From the NCBI GenBank assembly GCA_963702835.1, contig OY969762.1, positions 930,001 through 994,000 of the forward strand: 64,000 nt of DNA. The letters are read 5' to 3'. Positions 45,587 to 54,580 of the stretch are shown one piece after another; position 1 is the stretch's first letter, and each line of letters begins with the position of its first letter. A program made the position numbers and the translations under genes. The stretch is from JAFGAV01 sp041479055. Its GTDB lineage: Bacteria; Acidobacteriota; Aminicenantia; Aminicenantales; JAFGAV01. The notes beneath the pieces were generated by a model. It worked only from the letters and a program-made list of their open reading frames with translations, was not told the origin of the DNA and searched no databases.

Positions 45587-47203
45587 TTACTCTTTGGGCA
45601 CCCTGGTCAGACGGACCTCTGCGCTGCCCATGGGAAAGGCCAGCGACCCCTCGATGAGATCCTTGTCCACGGTGCCCTGAAAGGCAAAACTCATCGACTG
45701 ACCCATGATCACTGTTTCGATGGTGAAGGTGAGGGCGCTGCCGCTGAGAACCCCCTCGCTGATGTCCCGCTTGTTGCCCATGACGGTGGCAGTGCCGGAG
45801 ACCTGGCTTCCCTGCTGGTCGAGTTCCAGGCTGATATCCATCTCGCCCATGGGGCTGACGATCTTGCCCTGCCATGACCCGCTCAAGGTGACCGCCGCCG
45901 GCCCGGCGCCGGCCGGAGGGGCTTTTTCTACGCTGAACATCTGGCCGTCCACAAAGACTTTTTCCACGTGAGTTTTCTCCTCGAAAATCTCGCCCGAGGT
46001 CAGGATGATATTGGCGATTTTTCCAGCTTCCAAGCTGCCCAGCATCGCCTCCACGCCCAGAAACCGGGCGGGCTGGATGGTCAGGGCTTTCAAGGCTTCC
46101 TCCCGAGGAAGTCCGGCCTTAATGGCCGCCCTGGTATTTTTCAGGATGTCTTCAACCTTGGTCAGGCCGCAGGAGGTTAGGGCGAATGGAATCCCCGCCT
46201 TGAATAGGGCCGCGGCGTTGGCCGGATAAATTTCCTCTTCGGCCTTTTTTTTCAGCTCATCGCCCTGGTTGGCATAAAGGCTGGTTAGGGGAGGCTTGAA
46301 GGAGAGCGAGACGAGAAGGGGCACTTGAGCCCGCTTGACCGCCTCGGCTACCCGCCAGGCCTCATTAGCCCCGCTCAACAGCGAATTGAGCTTGAATTCT
46401 TCGATCAGACGAATGGCCCGCTTGATGTCCTCTTGGTTGGCGCAGGTGAATATGACCGGCCGCTTGTCCACAACGTAGGGCCGGAGAGCGTCCAGGAAAG
46501 GGCTGTACTCCGGACGCTTGAAGCGACGGGGAGAGGTGTTCCAGGCTGCCTGATGCCGGGCGTAGTCCTGCGTGTCGAGAAAAGATTGCCGCAGAGCGGC
46601 CATCGTTCCCATCAGGCTGGAGGGATAGACGCCGCGCTCGGTGGCGAAATAGATGTGCAGGGCCACCGGCTGGCGGACGACCATGGCCGCGGGCTTATCG
46701 CCGTTCAGGTTGAGGAGGACGCTCTGGCCGGCGAATATCCCCTGACTGGGCACAACCAGCACGGTCGTGAAGCCCAGGCGCTGAAGCCCGGCCAAATCGG
46801 TTTTTTTGGGCTTGAGCAGCTTGAAGGCCTGCGTTTCGGGCGTGAAGCCTTGAGGCCCGGCCGGCTGCGGTTGGGCCGGACCTCCCCGGGCGGGGCCCGC
46901 CGGCTCTTCCCTGGCCGGCTCGAGAAACGCCTGGGAATGGGCGTCCAGCAGCCCGGGATAAGCGGTCAGCCCCTGGCCGTCGATGACTTCCGCATCCTGG
47001 GGAACAGCAATTTTTTCCGCCGGCCCCACGGCTTCGATGAGGCCGTCCCGGATGATGATTGTCCCCTTGTCCAAGGCCGGACCGCTGACCGGTACGACCT
47101 TACAGTTTACTAGGGCATAGGTCGGCCCGACATCGGCCGGCCGGGCCGCCTCGGGGCCCAGCCATAGGACGAGGCAGAGCAAGAGCAGGGTTGTTTTTTT
47201 CAC
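45587..47203 (-). CDS. amidohydrolase-like secreted protein with C-terminal lipocalin-like domain, metal site degenerate
   Basis: About 538 residues from a GTG with GGAGG nine bases upstream. A Sec signal peptide is followed by the amidohydrolase fold (T-A-Y-P-G-L-L-D-A-H-S-Q, so the second His of H-x-H is Gln; I-Q-P-A-R-F-L-G-V-E-A-M-L-G-S-L-E-A-G-K). The Asp position lies in L-T-S-C-G. The last ~105 residues form a beta-sheet domain (S-G-S-W-Q-G-K-I...V-S-G-T-A-T-V) like lipocalin-type C-terminal modules. It is the first gene of the triad. Confidence 0.83.
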   Translation of the reverse strand: MKKTTLLLLCLVLWLGPEAARPADVGPTYALVNCKVVPVSGPALDKGTIIIRDGLIEAVGPAEKIAVPQDAEVIDGQGLTAYPGLLDAHSQAFLEPAREEPAGPARGGPAQPQPAGPQGFTPETQAFKLLKPKKTDLAGLQRLGFTTVLVVPSQGIFAGQSVLLNLNGDKPAAMVVRQPVALHIYFATERGVYPSSLMGTMAALRQSFLDTQDYARHQAAWNTSPRRFKRPEYSPFLDALRPYVVDKRPVIFTCANQEDIKRAIRLIEEFKLNSLLSGANEAWRVAEAVKRAQVPLLVSLSFKPPLTSLYANQGDELKKKAEEEIYPANAAALFKAGIPFALTSCGLTKVEDILKNTRAAIKAGLPREEALKALTIQPARFLGVEAMLGSLEAGKIANIILTSGEIFEEKTHVEKVFVDGQMFSVEKAPPAGAGPAAVTLSGSWQGKIVSPMGEMDISLELDQQGSQVSGTATVMGNKRDISEGVLSGSALTFTIETVIMGQSMSFAFQGTVDKDLIEGSLAFPMGSAEVRLTRVPKE

Positions 47204-47417
47204 CTTGATTTGCCTCCAGGGCGGGAGATTTCTATGGTCGTTGGTTTCCATAGAGCAAGATTAAAAATCATAACAAAATGTCCGGCCGGAGTCCACCCCG
47301 ATTCTTTTCAACGATCCCTCTTTGGCGCCGCAGCGATTCAATCATAACGAATTTGTGCCCATCAAGCGGAAAGCGCAGGGTGCCTCCGCTTACCGATATG
47401 TGATATATTACGCATCC

Positions 47418-48389
47418 ATGCATCGAATCGGGCTCAGAGTCCTGCGGGCCACGGTCGGGATAGAATCCAACACGGCCGCCCTCCTGCCGCGACTCCCCTT
47501 CCCCCTGGAGGTCAAGTCGCTGCTCACCGACTTCCATCGGGTTGAAGAGGTTGCCTATTCCCCGCAGCTCGACGGCCGGGTCACCCTGACGGATTCGGCC
47601 GAAACCGAAACGGCCTGCCTCTTCACGCCGGAGCAGGCCCATTTCCGCGGCCCTCTCTTGGCCCTGGAGGCCGGCGCCTCAGACCTGCGCTTCAGCCTTT
47701 GGGGAAACCAGGGTTTCTTATACCGCTACATCCTTTTCCTCCTGGAGCGCCGTCATCGGATTTTCAGCCTGCACGCCTGTGCGGTTTTGGATGAACACCG
47801 CCGCCGCTTGTATGTGGTGGCCGGCGGGGCCGGGAGCGGCAAGACGGTTTACCTTCTCTCGGGCCTGGAGCGCGGGCTCAAGCTCTTCTCCACGGAAACG
47901 GTCCATTATGCTGAGGAGGGCGGCTCACTCATCTGGTTTATGGGTTCCCTGGTGGATAACATCCGGCTGGGGACCCTAGCCCGCGATTTCCCCCGGTTCA
48001 AGCCCAAGGGGTGCCCGCCGCCGGATACTGACCTCTGGCAGAAGAAGATGGCTGTTGACCTGTCTCCCTACAAGGCTTCTGCTGAGACGCTGCGCGACCC
48101 TGAAATTGTCATCCTTTTTCCGCGCATTGAAGAGGGATGGACTGAGAACCGCATGGCTTTGATCAGCGATAAGCGGAGGGCGGCCCATTTCATATTTGAT
48201 AACATCAGCCAGAAGATCGCTGAAACCGTGGTCCTTTACGACCGTCTGATCCTGCCCGGCCTGGACGAAGAGAGCCTGGCCCGCCGTCGTCTGGAGATGG
48301 CTCGGCTCCTGGTCTCCCACCCGACGGCCGTCCATCTGGCCACTGTCGTCTCCGACCCGGCCCACTGCTGGGCAGGATTGCTGGATTAG
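47418..48389 (+). CDS. HprK-like P-loop kinase-domain protein
   Basis: About 323 residues. The central P-loop A-G-G-A-G-S-G-K-T-V preceded by S-L-H-A-C-A-V resembles the HPr kinase/phosphorylase and related PqqD-associated kinase-like proteins. The rest is unfamiliar, so a partner or substrate cannot be named. The ATG M-H-R-I-G is preferred over one 96 bases upstream because the extra residues look like read-through promoter DNA. ComA lies 23 bp downstream on the same strand. Confidence 0.6.
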   Translation: MHRIGLRVLRATVGIESNTAALLPRLPFPLEVKSLLTDFHRVEEVAYSPQLDGRVTLTDSAETETACLFTPEQAHFRGPLLALEAGASDLRFSLWGNQGFLYRYILFLLERRHRIFSLHACAVLDEHRRRLYVVAGGAGSGKTVYLLSGLERGLKLFSTETVHYAEEGGSLIWFMGSLVDNIRLGTLARDFPRFKPKGCPPPDTDLWQKKMAVDLSPYKASAETLRDPEIVILFPRIEEGWTENRMALISDKRRAAHFIFDNISQKIAETVVLYDRLILPGLDEESLARRRLEMARLLVSHPTAVHLATVVSDPAHCWAGLLD

Positions 48390-48412
48390 AAGCTGGGAGA
48401 GAGGAGGACGCC

Positions 48413-49222
48413 ATGAAGCTCAAAGCCTGGGAGGGAGTGATCGCTATGCCCGTGGGGGAACGGACTTGGAAGCCACGCTCCTCAGGCTTGACGATGGTCA
48501 TCGACAAGGGACTGGGGCTCGGCCAGGCGGAGGACTTAGCCGCCACGGCCGGCAGCTACATCGATATCGTCAAGTTGACCTTCGGCACCTCAGCCTTCTA
48601 CGACATGGAGCTTCTCAAGAAGAAGAACCGCCTTCTCAGCGCGGCCGGCATCGAGGTCATGCCCGGCGGAACTTTCCTGGAAGTGGCTTTCTGGCAAGGC
48701 GTCCCGGAGCAGTACCTGGACCGGGCCCGTGGGCTGGGCTTCTCGGCCATTGAGGTATCGGACGGGACGATCGAACTGCCGCGGCCGGAGCGGGCCAGAC
48801 TCATCCGCAGGGCGCGCCAGCTTGGCTTCAAGGTCATCAGCGAGGTCGGCAAAAAGGATCCCCAGGAGGCGCTCCCCTTCCCCCTCCTCCACGAGCTCAT
48901 AGGAGAGGACCTGGAGAACGGCGCCTTCAAGGTCATCATCGAGGCGCGCGAGGCGGGCAAGGGCGTTGGCATCTTCGACGCCCAGGGTAAGACCCGCCAG
49001 GACGAGGTGGACAGAATCCTGGAAGGCGTCCGGGAGGCTAACGACCTCGTCTGGGAAGCGCCGCTCAAGAACCAGCAGCAGGACCTTATCCTTCGCTTCG
49101 GGCCCAACGTTAACCTGGGCAACGTGCCGCCCGAGGAGATTCTGGCCCTGGAGGCGCTGCGTCAGGGCTTGCGGGGCGACACACTCAAGAGAGCCTATCT
49201 GAGCAAAAAGAAGTGGAGCTAA
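48413..49222 (+). CDS. comA: phosphosulfolactate synthase ComA
   Basis: 269 residues matching ComA, which adds sulfite to phosphoenolpyruvate to make (R)-phospho-3-sulfolactate. Conserved blocks are Y-I-D-I-V-K-L-T-F-G-T-S, M-P-G-G-T-F-L-E, A-I-E-V-S-D-G-T-I-E-L and K-V-I-S-E-V-G-K-K-D. In methanogens the product leads to coenzyme M; in some bacteria it leads to sulfolactate. ComB/ComC homologues are not in the window. AGGAGG lies 6 bases before the ATG. Confidence 0.9.
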   Translation: MKLKAWEGVIAMPVGERTWKPRSSGLTMVIDKGLGLGQAEDLAATAGSYIDIVKLTFGTSAFYDMELLKKKNRLLSAAGIEVMPGGTFLEVAFWQGVPEQYLDRARGLGFSAIEVSDGTIELPRPERARLIRRARQLGFKVISEVGKKDPQEALPFPLLHELIGEDLENGAFKVIIEAREAGKGVGIFDAQGKTRQDEVDRILEGVREANDLVWEAPLKNQQQDLILRFGPNVNLGNVPPEEILALEALRQGLRGDTLKRAYLSKKKWS

Positions 49223-49247
49223 TAGGCTATGCAGAAGAGCACTCTCA

Positions 49248-51638
49248 TCAGTCCTCCTGCTCCAGAAGCAGGAGGAGGATGTTGTGTTTCCCCTCCGGGA
49301 CCCGGAATTTGAACGACCTTCCCCGAAAAACCTTCTTCTCCTGGCTGTCCAGCAGGAACTGGTATTTTCCATTTTTCAGGAAACGGATTTCCACATCCCT
49401 GGGCTCCAGGCTGGTGATATCGAAAGACACCTCGCTCTCCGAGTAGAGGAAGTGCCGGACCACGGCCCCGCCGTTCAAGTTGATGATGGCCCGCCCCTCT
49501 TCCTCCAGGCGGATTTTTTTGGGTTCGATGATGATGTCGTAGTGACGTCCTTGGATGGCCAGGCGTGAAAGACGGCCATTCCGCTCCGGCCTGATCATCC
49601 CGAAGCGGAAACCGTCCCAGGGTGTGAAATCCAGATAATCTTCCAGGGCGATCAAGGCAAACAACGGTCCCCAACTCTGGTATCTCTGGCCTCCCGCCTC
49701 GCCCGTCCGGGAATCATAGTTTTCCGGGCACAGCTGAAAACTGCGCCAGCTGCGCATAAAAAGGGAGGCGCTCTTGAGGGCATACTCCGAGCCGACCGTA
49801 TCGAACCCGTAAGCCTTCAGGCCCTGGTAGACGAGATAGTTGGTCGGCGGCCAGATCGTGCCGCGCCAGTACTGCTGATCCGTAAAGGCCGGGTCGTCGC
49901 GGGAGATGGTGGGCAGGATGTAGTCCCCCCAGAACTCCTGAGAGTTGAGGATGTGCTTTTGCATCTGCAGGGCCCGGCGGTCGTCGGGGATGCCGGCCAG
50001 GAGCGGATAGAAATTCGAAGCGGCCTTGCGCGAGGAAAACCTGCCGTCCCAGTGGCGGTCCAGATAGAATTTGTCCCTGTCGCTCCACAGGAAACGGTTG
50101 ATAAGAGACTTCATCTGCTCATACTCGCTCTGGTACTGCTCATTTTCCAGGCGCAGGTTGAGGATGTTGGCCATCTGGGCCAGACACCAGGCGTCCAGGG
50201 CGTAGAGGCTGTTGAGGTCCACACAGTTCATGGTCAGAGTTCCGGCCGCTTCGTTAAAGCCGGCCTCATCCCAATTGGGCAGGTCATCCTGGCCGGATTC
50301 CCACATGGCCCGCTGCTTGCCGGTGGCCTCCTTTTCCCAGGGGGGGACGTCCTCCCCCAACAGTTCGCGGTCACTTCCCCATTCGAGCAGGCCGTCGCCG
50401 TTTCCGTCCCGGCGGGCCTGGCCGCTCGGCCGGCGGCTTTTCCAGAAGGCATGCCACCTTTTCAGGGGCGGGTAGCAGGACTTCAGAAAATCCACATCGC
50501 CGAACTTCTGGAAGAGCTTCAGGACGGTGTAGGAGCCCACCGGAGGCTGGGAACGGTCCGGCGTGCCGCCGAAACGGCCTCGCCAGTTGGGGATGTTGCC
50601 GTTGGGGTACTGGGTATCGAGCACGGCCCGGACAATGTCTTTGGCGTGTTTTTCGCTTTCGATGGACGCTTCCAGGGCGTTGAAAAAGGAATCCCATTCG
50701 AAGATCGTCCAGTCGTCGGGCGAACCGTCCGCTTTGGGGAAGATCCATTTGCGGCCGGCCGGCGTGTACAGACGATGATTGTCGGGCTGGTAGAGAATCA
50801 TCCAGAAGATGTTGTTGGTGATCGCCTCGGCCAGCCCCTCGTCCCGCCCCGTCAGTTTGACCCTCTTACTCAGATAGCGGTCCTTCTCGTCTTGGAGAAA
50901 GGAGGCGATCGTATTCCGATTCTGATAGCGGTAAAGGCGGTTGGCCAGCTGTTTGGCCTCCTCACCGACGCCCACGGCAAAATAGAGCTCCCGCTCTTTT
51001 TTCAAGGAAAAGCTGAGTTGCGCTTCCTGGTCGGTCCGGCCCGGAGAGGCTGTCCCCAGCGGGTCGGTCCACAACAAATAGGTGAAAGGCTTGGGTTCCC
51101 GCACCTCGCCCAGGATCCGGCCCTCGGCGGTGGTGCGAAAGCGGCCCTTCGTCTCCCAGGGAAAATAATGGACCAGGTCAAGCTTGATGTTCGGCGGGCC
51201 CTTCAGCCGGCCGACGGCCATCCGTTCATCGAGCCGCGACCATTCCAGAGTCAAGGTGTCTCCGGAGCGGGCCGGCTTGATCAGGATGGGGGTATCTTCA
51301 GCCAGGCCGAAGGGCAGGCTCATGTCGAAGGAGACTCGGGCATACTGTCCATCCGGGGAATGGGGCCCCACCTCCGAGACGAGATAGAACATATCGATGC
51401 CTTCAGCAGTTTTTTTCTCTTTTTCGACCTTGGGCGTCCAATCCTCTTTTTCAACCCTGACCTGGAAAGCAAAGACGCAACCCGGAGCGGGCGCCAGGAC
51501 CAGGCCGGCCCAGGCGGGAGCATGGAGAGCGCCGATAGCCCCCTCCTTCCAGGGGTAGTAGATCTCGCCGCGAAGGATGAGCCCAAAGAGACACAGCCCC
51601 AGGCCGAGCCTGATGATCCCTCGGGCACTACGGCTCAT
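49248..51638 (-). CDS. GH63-type (alpha/alpha)6-barrel glycoside hydrolase
   Basis: About 796 residues with a Sec signal peptide. The catalytic region has W-D-S-F-F-N-A-L near residue 310 and W-R-G-T-I-W-P-P near residue 620, both matching the GH63/mannosylglycerate-hydrolase-like family of glucosidases and trehalase-like enzymes. The C-terminal ~90 residues are a beta-sandwich. M-S-R-S-A is chosen because AGGGA lies 8 bases upstream. It is exported and should act on an alpha-glucoside or glucosylglycerate-like substrate; the exact sugar is not determinable. Confidence 0.82.
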   Translation of the reverse strand: MSRSARGIIRLGLGLCLFGLILRGEIYYPWKEGAIGALHAPAWAGLVLAPAPGCVFAFQVRVEKEDWTPKVEKEKKTAEGIDMFYLVSEVGPHSPDGQYARVSFDMSLPFGLAEDTPILIKPARSGDTLTLEWSRLDERMAVGRLKGPPNIKLDLVHYFPWETKGRFRTTAEGRILGEVREPKPFTYLLWTDPLGTASPGRTDQEAQLSFSLKKERELYFAVGVGEEAKQLANRLYRYQNRNTIASFLQDEKDRYLSKRVKLTGRDEGLAEAITNNIFWMILYQPDNHRLYTPAGRKWIFPKADGSPDDWTIFEWDSFFNALEASIESEKHAKDIVRAVLDTQYPNGNIPNWRGRFGGTPDRSQPPVGSYTVLKLFQKFGDVDFLKSCYPPLKRWHAFWKSRRPSGQARRDGNGDGLLEWGSDRELLGEDVPPWEKEATGKQRAMWESGQDDLPNWDEAGFNEAAGTLTMNCVDLNSLYALDAWCLAQMANILNLRLENEQYQSEYEQMKSLINRFLWSDRDKFYLDRHWDGRFSSRKAASNFYPLLAGIPDDRRALQMQKHILNSQEFWGDYILPTISRDDPAFTDQQYWRGTIWPPTNYLVYQGLKAYGFDTVGSEYALKSASLFMRSWRSFQLCPENYDSRTGEAGGQRYQSWGPLFALIALEDYLDFTPWDGFRFGMIRPERNGRLSRLAIQGRHYDIIIEPKKIRLEEEGRAIINLNGGAVVRHFLYSESEVSFDITSLEPRDVEIRFLKNGKYQFLLDSQEKKVFRGRSFKFRVPEGKHNILLLLLEQED

Positions 51639-51769
51639 GATGTGATCCCTTAAAATTGACTTATTAATATAAATCAACGACGGGGAAATATCAAAATGCT
51701 AGGAATAGCATCTCTAATTGTGTGATCTAGCATTCAAGAAGAAGAGGGGTCCTGTCACGGCCGACCTTT

Positions 51770-51858
51770 CCGGAGACACCAACCTTTGCCCCCCTTATTT
51801 CACTAAGGGGGGCTAGAGGGGAATAAATATGATATTGAGAACTTGTAGGTGTCTCCGA
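51770..51858 (+). mobile_element. mini-element m1 with ISL3-type ends (89 bp)
   Basis: CGGAGACACC at 51771-51780 is exactly complementary to GGTGTCTCCG at 51848-51857. Inside is a perfect hairpin, CCCCCCTTA paired with TAAGGGGGG (51789-51812). The order end-hairpin-AT-rich tail is the same as at the left end of the full ISL3 element at 51998, so this is a non-autonomous derivative. Confidence 0.65.
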
Positions 51859-51888
51859 CAACTCCAAAGCTGCGCGCAGGCAGAATTG

Positions 51889-51971
51889 CCGGAGACGCCT
51901 TCTCTTTTTTTCATAATTTATTAACCCCTCCCCCCCTGGGCAATCAGGGGGGAGATCGTGGGCGTCTCCGG
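51889..51971 (-). mobile_element. mini-element m2 with ISL3-type ends (83 bp), inverted
   Basis: CCGGAGACGCC at 51889-51899 is exactly complementary to GGCGTCTCCGG at 51961-51971. The hairpin CCCCCCTG/CAGGGGGG lies near the right end, so read on the minus strand it has the same layout as m1 and the full IS. Confidence 0.62.
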
Positions 51972-51997
51972 AAAGGCCGGCCCCTCCGCCGGCCTCT

Positions 51998-53419
51998 CCG
52001 AAGACACCAACCTCTTGCCCCCTTGATTCCAAGGGGGTGGGGGGGATTAATATTTTTGGTTCTCTTCCATTCGGTGTGGGTTGATACGGTTTAAAGGGGG
52101 CCTTTAGGCATGATAGGATTCGAGACAAATCCCGTATTGAAAGGATGCGTCTCGATGGATGAACTCAGCTTGTTTACCCTGGCTCTCGGTATCGCCAAGC
52201 CCTGGCGGGTCGTCGATCTCAAGTTCTCCAAGGAGGAAGGGCGGCTCGATCTTTGGCTCGACTTCGTTAAGGGCGCCAAGTTCCCTTGTCCCTCGTGCGA
52301 CGAGACTGGGGAAGGCGAGATCCACGACACCCAGGACCGGACATGGCGACATCTGAACTTCTTCCAGTATGAGACCTATCTTCACGCCCGGGTCCCACGG
52401 GTCCGCTGCGGAAAGTGCGGGGTCAAGCAGGTCGAGGTGCCATGGGCGCGGCCCGGCAGCGGGTTTACGCTCCTGTTCGAGCTCCTGGTTCTGTCTCTCT
52501 GCCGGGAGATGTCGGTCGCCGCAGTGGCGGAGCTTACGTCCGAGCATGCCAATCGCCTGTGGCGGATCTTGGAGCACTACGTCGAACGGGCCCGAAAGGC
52601 GGTCGACCTGAGCGTCTTCCATCAACTTGGAATCGACGAGTTCTCGCTCCGCAAGGGGCACGTCTACATGACCTCGTTCAGTGATCTCGAGGCCTCCCGG
52701 GTCGTTTTCCTGGGGGAGGGGCGCAAAAAAGGGGTCGTGAAGAGCTTCGTCAGCGATCTGATATCCCGGGATATCGATCCCGCCCAGATCGATGTCGTCT
52801 GTTGCGACATGTGGGATCCCTACTTGAACGGGATCGGGAAACACCTGGCTGAAGCGGCGGTCGTTTTCGACCGGTTCCACGTCATGAACCTGCTCAACAA
52901 GGCCCTTGAGGCCGTCCGGCGCGACGAGCAGCGGGAAAACAGAATCTTGAAGAAGAGCCGGTTCCTCTGGCTGAAGAATCCGAAGAACCTGACGGAGAAC
53001 CAGGAAGCCCGGCTGGAAACGCTCAAACGCCTGGACCTGCGGACGGCCCGGGCTTATCAGATCAAGCTGGCGCTGGCCCGGTTCTGGGAGATCAGGAATC
53101 CGCTCCAGGCCGTCGCTTACCTGAAGAGCTGGTTCTTTTGGGCGACGCACAGTCGGCTCGAGCCCGTGATCCAAGCCGCGCGGACGATCAAGCGCTACTG
53201 GAAAGGCGTAATCAACTTCCTCGATGCCCGAGTGACCAACGGGACGGTGGAGGGCTTGAACTCTAAAATCAAGACCGCGATGAAAAGAGCCTACGGGTTC
53301 AAGCAAGTCGTCTATCTCCGGACCATCGTTTATCTTGTCGCCGGTCGGCTAAGCTTCAGCTACCCACAGTAAATGGAAGAGAACCATATTTTTTAAAGCA
53401 GATCAAAAGGTGTCTTCGG
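51998..53419 (+). mobile_element. ISL3-family insertion sequence (1422 bp)
   Basis: Perfect 11-bp terminal inverted repeats CCGAAGACACC (51998-52008) and GGTGTCTTCGG (53409-53419). A second, subterminal 14-bp inverted repeat GGTTCTCTTCCATT (52058-52071; complement at 53372-53385) brackets the transposase gene. A CCCCCTTG/CAAGGGGG hairpin (52017-52036) lies just inside the left end. The size is normal for ISL3. A clean 8-bp target duplication is not visible, probably because the left neighbours are related mini-elements. Confidence 0.88.
52110..53372 (+). CDS. ISL3-family DDE transposase
   Basis: 420 residues. The N-terminal zinc-binding zf-ISL3 module (C-P-S-C, then C-G-K-C) is followed by an HTH region and the DDE core: L-G-I-D-E-F (D), C-C-D-M-W (D) and T-V-E-G-L-N-S-K (E). 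Complete and apparently intact. An internal ATG (M-D-E-L-S, 52155) with GGA nine bases upstream is an alternative start. Confidence 0.93.
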   Translation: MIGFETNPVLKGCVSMDELSLFTLALGIAKPWRVVDLKFSKEEGRLDLWLDFVKGAKFPCPSCDETGEGEIHDTQDRTWRHLNFFQYETYLHARVPRVRCGKCGVKQVEVPWARPGSGFTLLFELLVLSLCREMSVAAVAELTSEHANRLWRILEHYVERARKAVDLSVFHQLGIDEFSLRKGHVYMTSFSDLEASRVVFLGEGRKKGVVKSFVSDLISRDIDPAQIDVVCCDMWDPYLNGIGKHLAEAAVVFDRFHVMNLLNKALEAVRRDEQRENRILKKSRFLWLKNPKNLTENQEARLETLKRLDLRTARAYQIKLALARFWEIRNPLQAVAYLKSWFFWATHSRLEPVIQAARTIKRYWKGVINFLDARVTNGTVEGLNSKIKTAMKRAYGFKQVVYLRTIVYLVAGRLSFSYPQ

Positions 53420-53542
53420 CAGCCACCCCTCCCCACGTATCACACGTTTGGAGGTTATATGATGATGTGATGCACCTCCTCCGGGTGTCTATTGGTGTGA
53501 TAGATTACCCGTGAGAAGAAACCCAAATAAAGGAGGTGCAAC

Positions 53543-54568
53543 ATGTATTATATGGGCGTTGACAATCATAAGCAACGCTCGCATCTGACGATCATGGAAG
53601 AAGACGGGGCCATCGTCAAAGCGGGCTCGGTGTTGAACTACAGGAGCGAGATTCAGGAGTTTCTGCGGGGTTTTGAGACAGAGATGAAGGCTGTGGTGGA
53701 GGCGGGGTATTCGAGCTACGTCCTGGTTGATATCTTAGAGGACCTGGGGGTGGAGGTGAAGGTCGCCCATCCTCTGGAGGTCAAGGCCATTGCCAAGGCC
53801 AAGATCAAGACGGATAAGCGGGATTCCCGAATTTTGGCCGACCTGTTGCGGGCCAACCTGATCCCGGAAGCCCACAAGAGGTCTCCCGAGACCCGGAGAG
53901 CGCAGAGGGTTTTGCGGCAGAGGGTCTTTTTCGTTGCGGGCCAGACGCGGGTCAAGAACAGGGTAGGCGCCTTACTAGCCCAGCAACCCGAGGACATCCA
54001 GAAAGCGATAGGGTTGGAGAAGGAGCTCTTCAGTCAAAAAGGGATAGCTCGACTCAAGGCGGTAGAGATGGCCTCTGTGGACAAGGCGCTTGTGGAGGGG
54101 CTGCTGAAGCTCCACGAAGAGCTTCGGGCGCTGATCAAGACGTCGGACAAGCTGGTGGAGGAGCTGTTCCAAAAAATGGCAGACGCCCAACGGATCTACA
54201 CTGTGCCGGGGTTTGGGAAGTTCTTCTCGGTGCTGGTGGCCACCGAGATCGACGATATCCGGCGGTTCGAGTCGGCCGCCAAGCTCCACAGCTACGCCGG
54301 CGTGATTCCTTCCACACACAGCTCGGGGATGAGAAGTTATCAAGGGAAGATGACCCGGGAGGGGAACCGCTGGTTGAGGTGGGCGGCGGTGGAAGCGGTC
54401 TGGCCGGCCATCAGGCATGATCGCGGGCTTCAGCTCTTCTATCAGAAGTATGCCTCTAGGAAGAAACCCAATGTCGCCAAAGTGGCTACGGCCAGGCGGC
54501 TGCTGACAATCATTTACACGATCCTTAAAGAGGGCCGCAACTATGTGCCCTTTCATAAAAACGAATAG
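53543..54568 (+). CDS. IS110/IS1111-family recombinase (DEDD transposase)
   Basis: 341 residues. The N-terminal RuvC-like DEDD domain has Y-M-G-V-D-N-H, V-V-E-A-G-Y-S, and K-T-D-K-R-D-S-R-I-L-A-D-L-L. The C-terminal transposase_20 domain has P-G-F-G-K and the catalytic-Ser region S-T-H-S-S-G-M. AAAGGAGG lies 6-7 bases before the ATG. Intact and probably active. About 200 noncoding bases lie between its stop and the right end, where the bridge RNA is predicted. Confidence 0.94.
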   Translation: MYYMGVDNHKQRSHLTIMEEDGAIVKAGSVLNYRSEIQEFLRGFETEMKAVVEAGYSSYVLVDILEDLGVEVKVAHPLEVKAIAKAKIKTDKRDSRILADLLRANLIPEAHKRSPETRRAQRVLRQRVFFVAGQTRVKNRVGALLAQQPEDIQKAIGLEKELFSQKGIARLKAVEMASVDKALVEGLLKLHEELRALIKTSDKLVEELFQKMADAQRIYTVPGFGKFFSVLVATEIDDIRRFESAAKLHSYAGVIPSTHSSGMRSYQGKMTREGNRWLRWAAVEAVWPAIRHDRGLQLFYQKYASRKKPNVAKVATARRLLTIIYTILKEGRNYVPFHKNE

Positions 54569-54580
54569 GAATGAAAAAAT

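Noticed and set aside
51789..51952. C6/G6 hairpins as transcription terminators
   Set aside because: They are conserved parts of the ISL3-type ends and are not followed by U runs.
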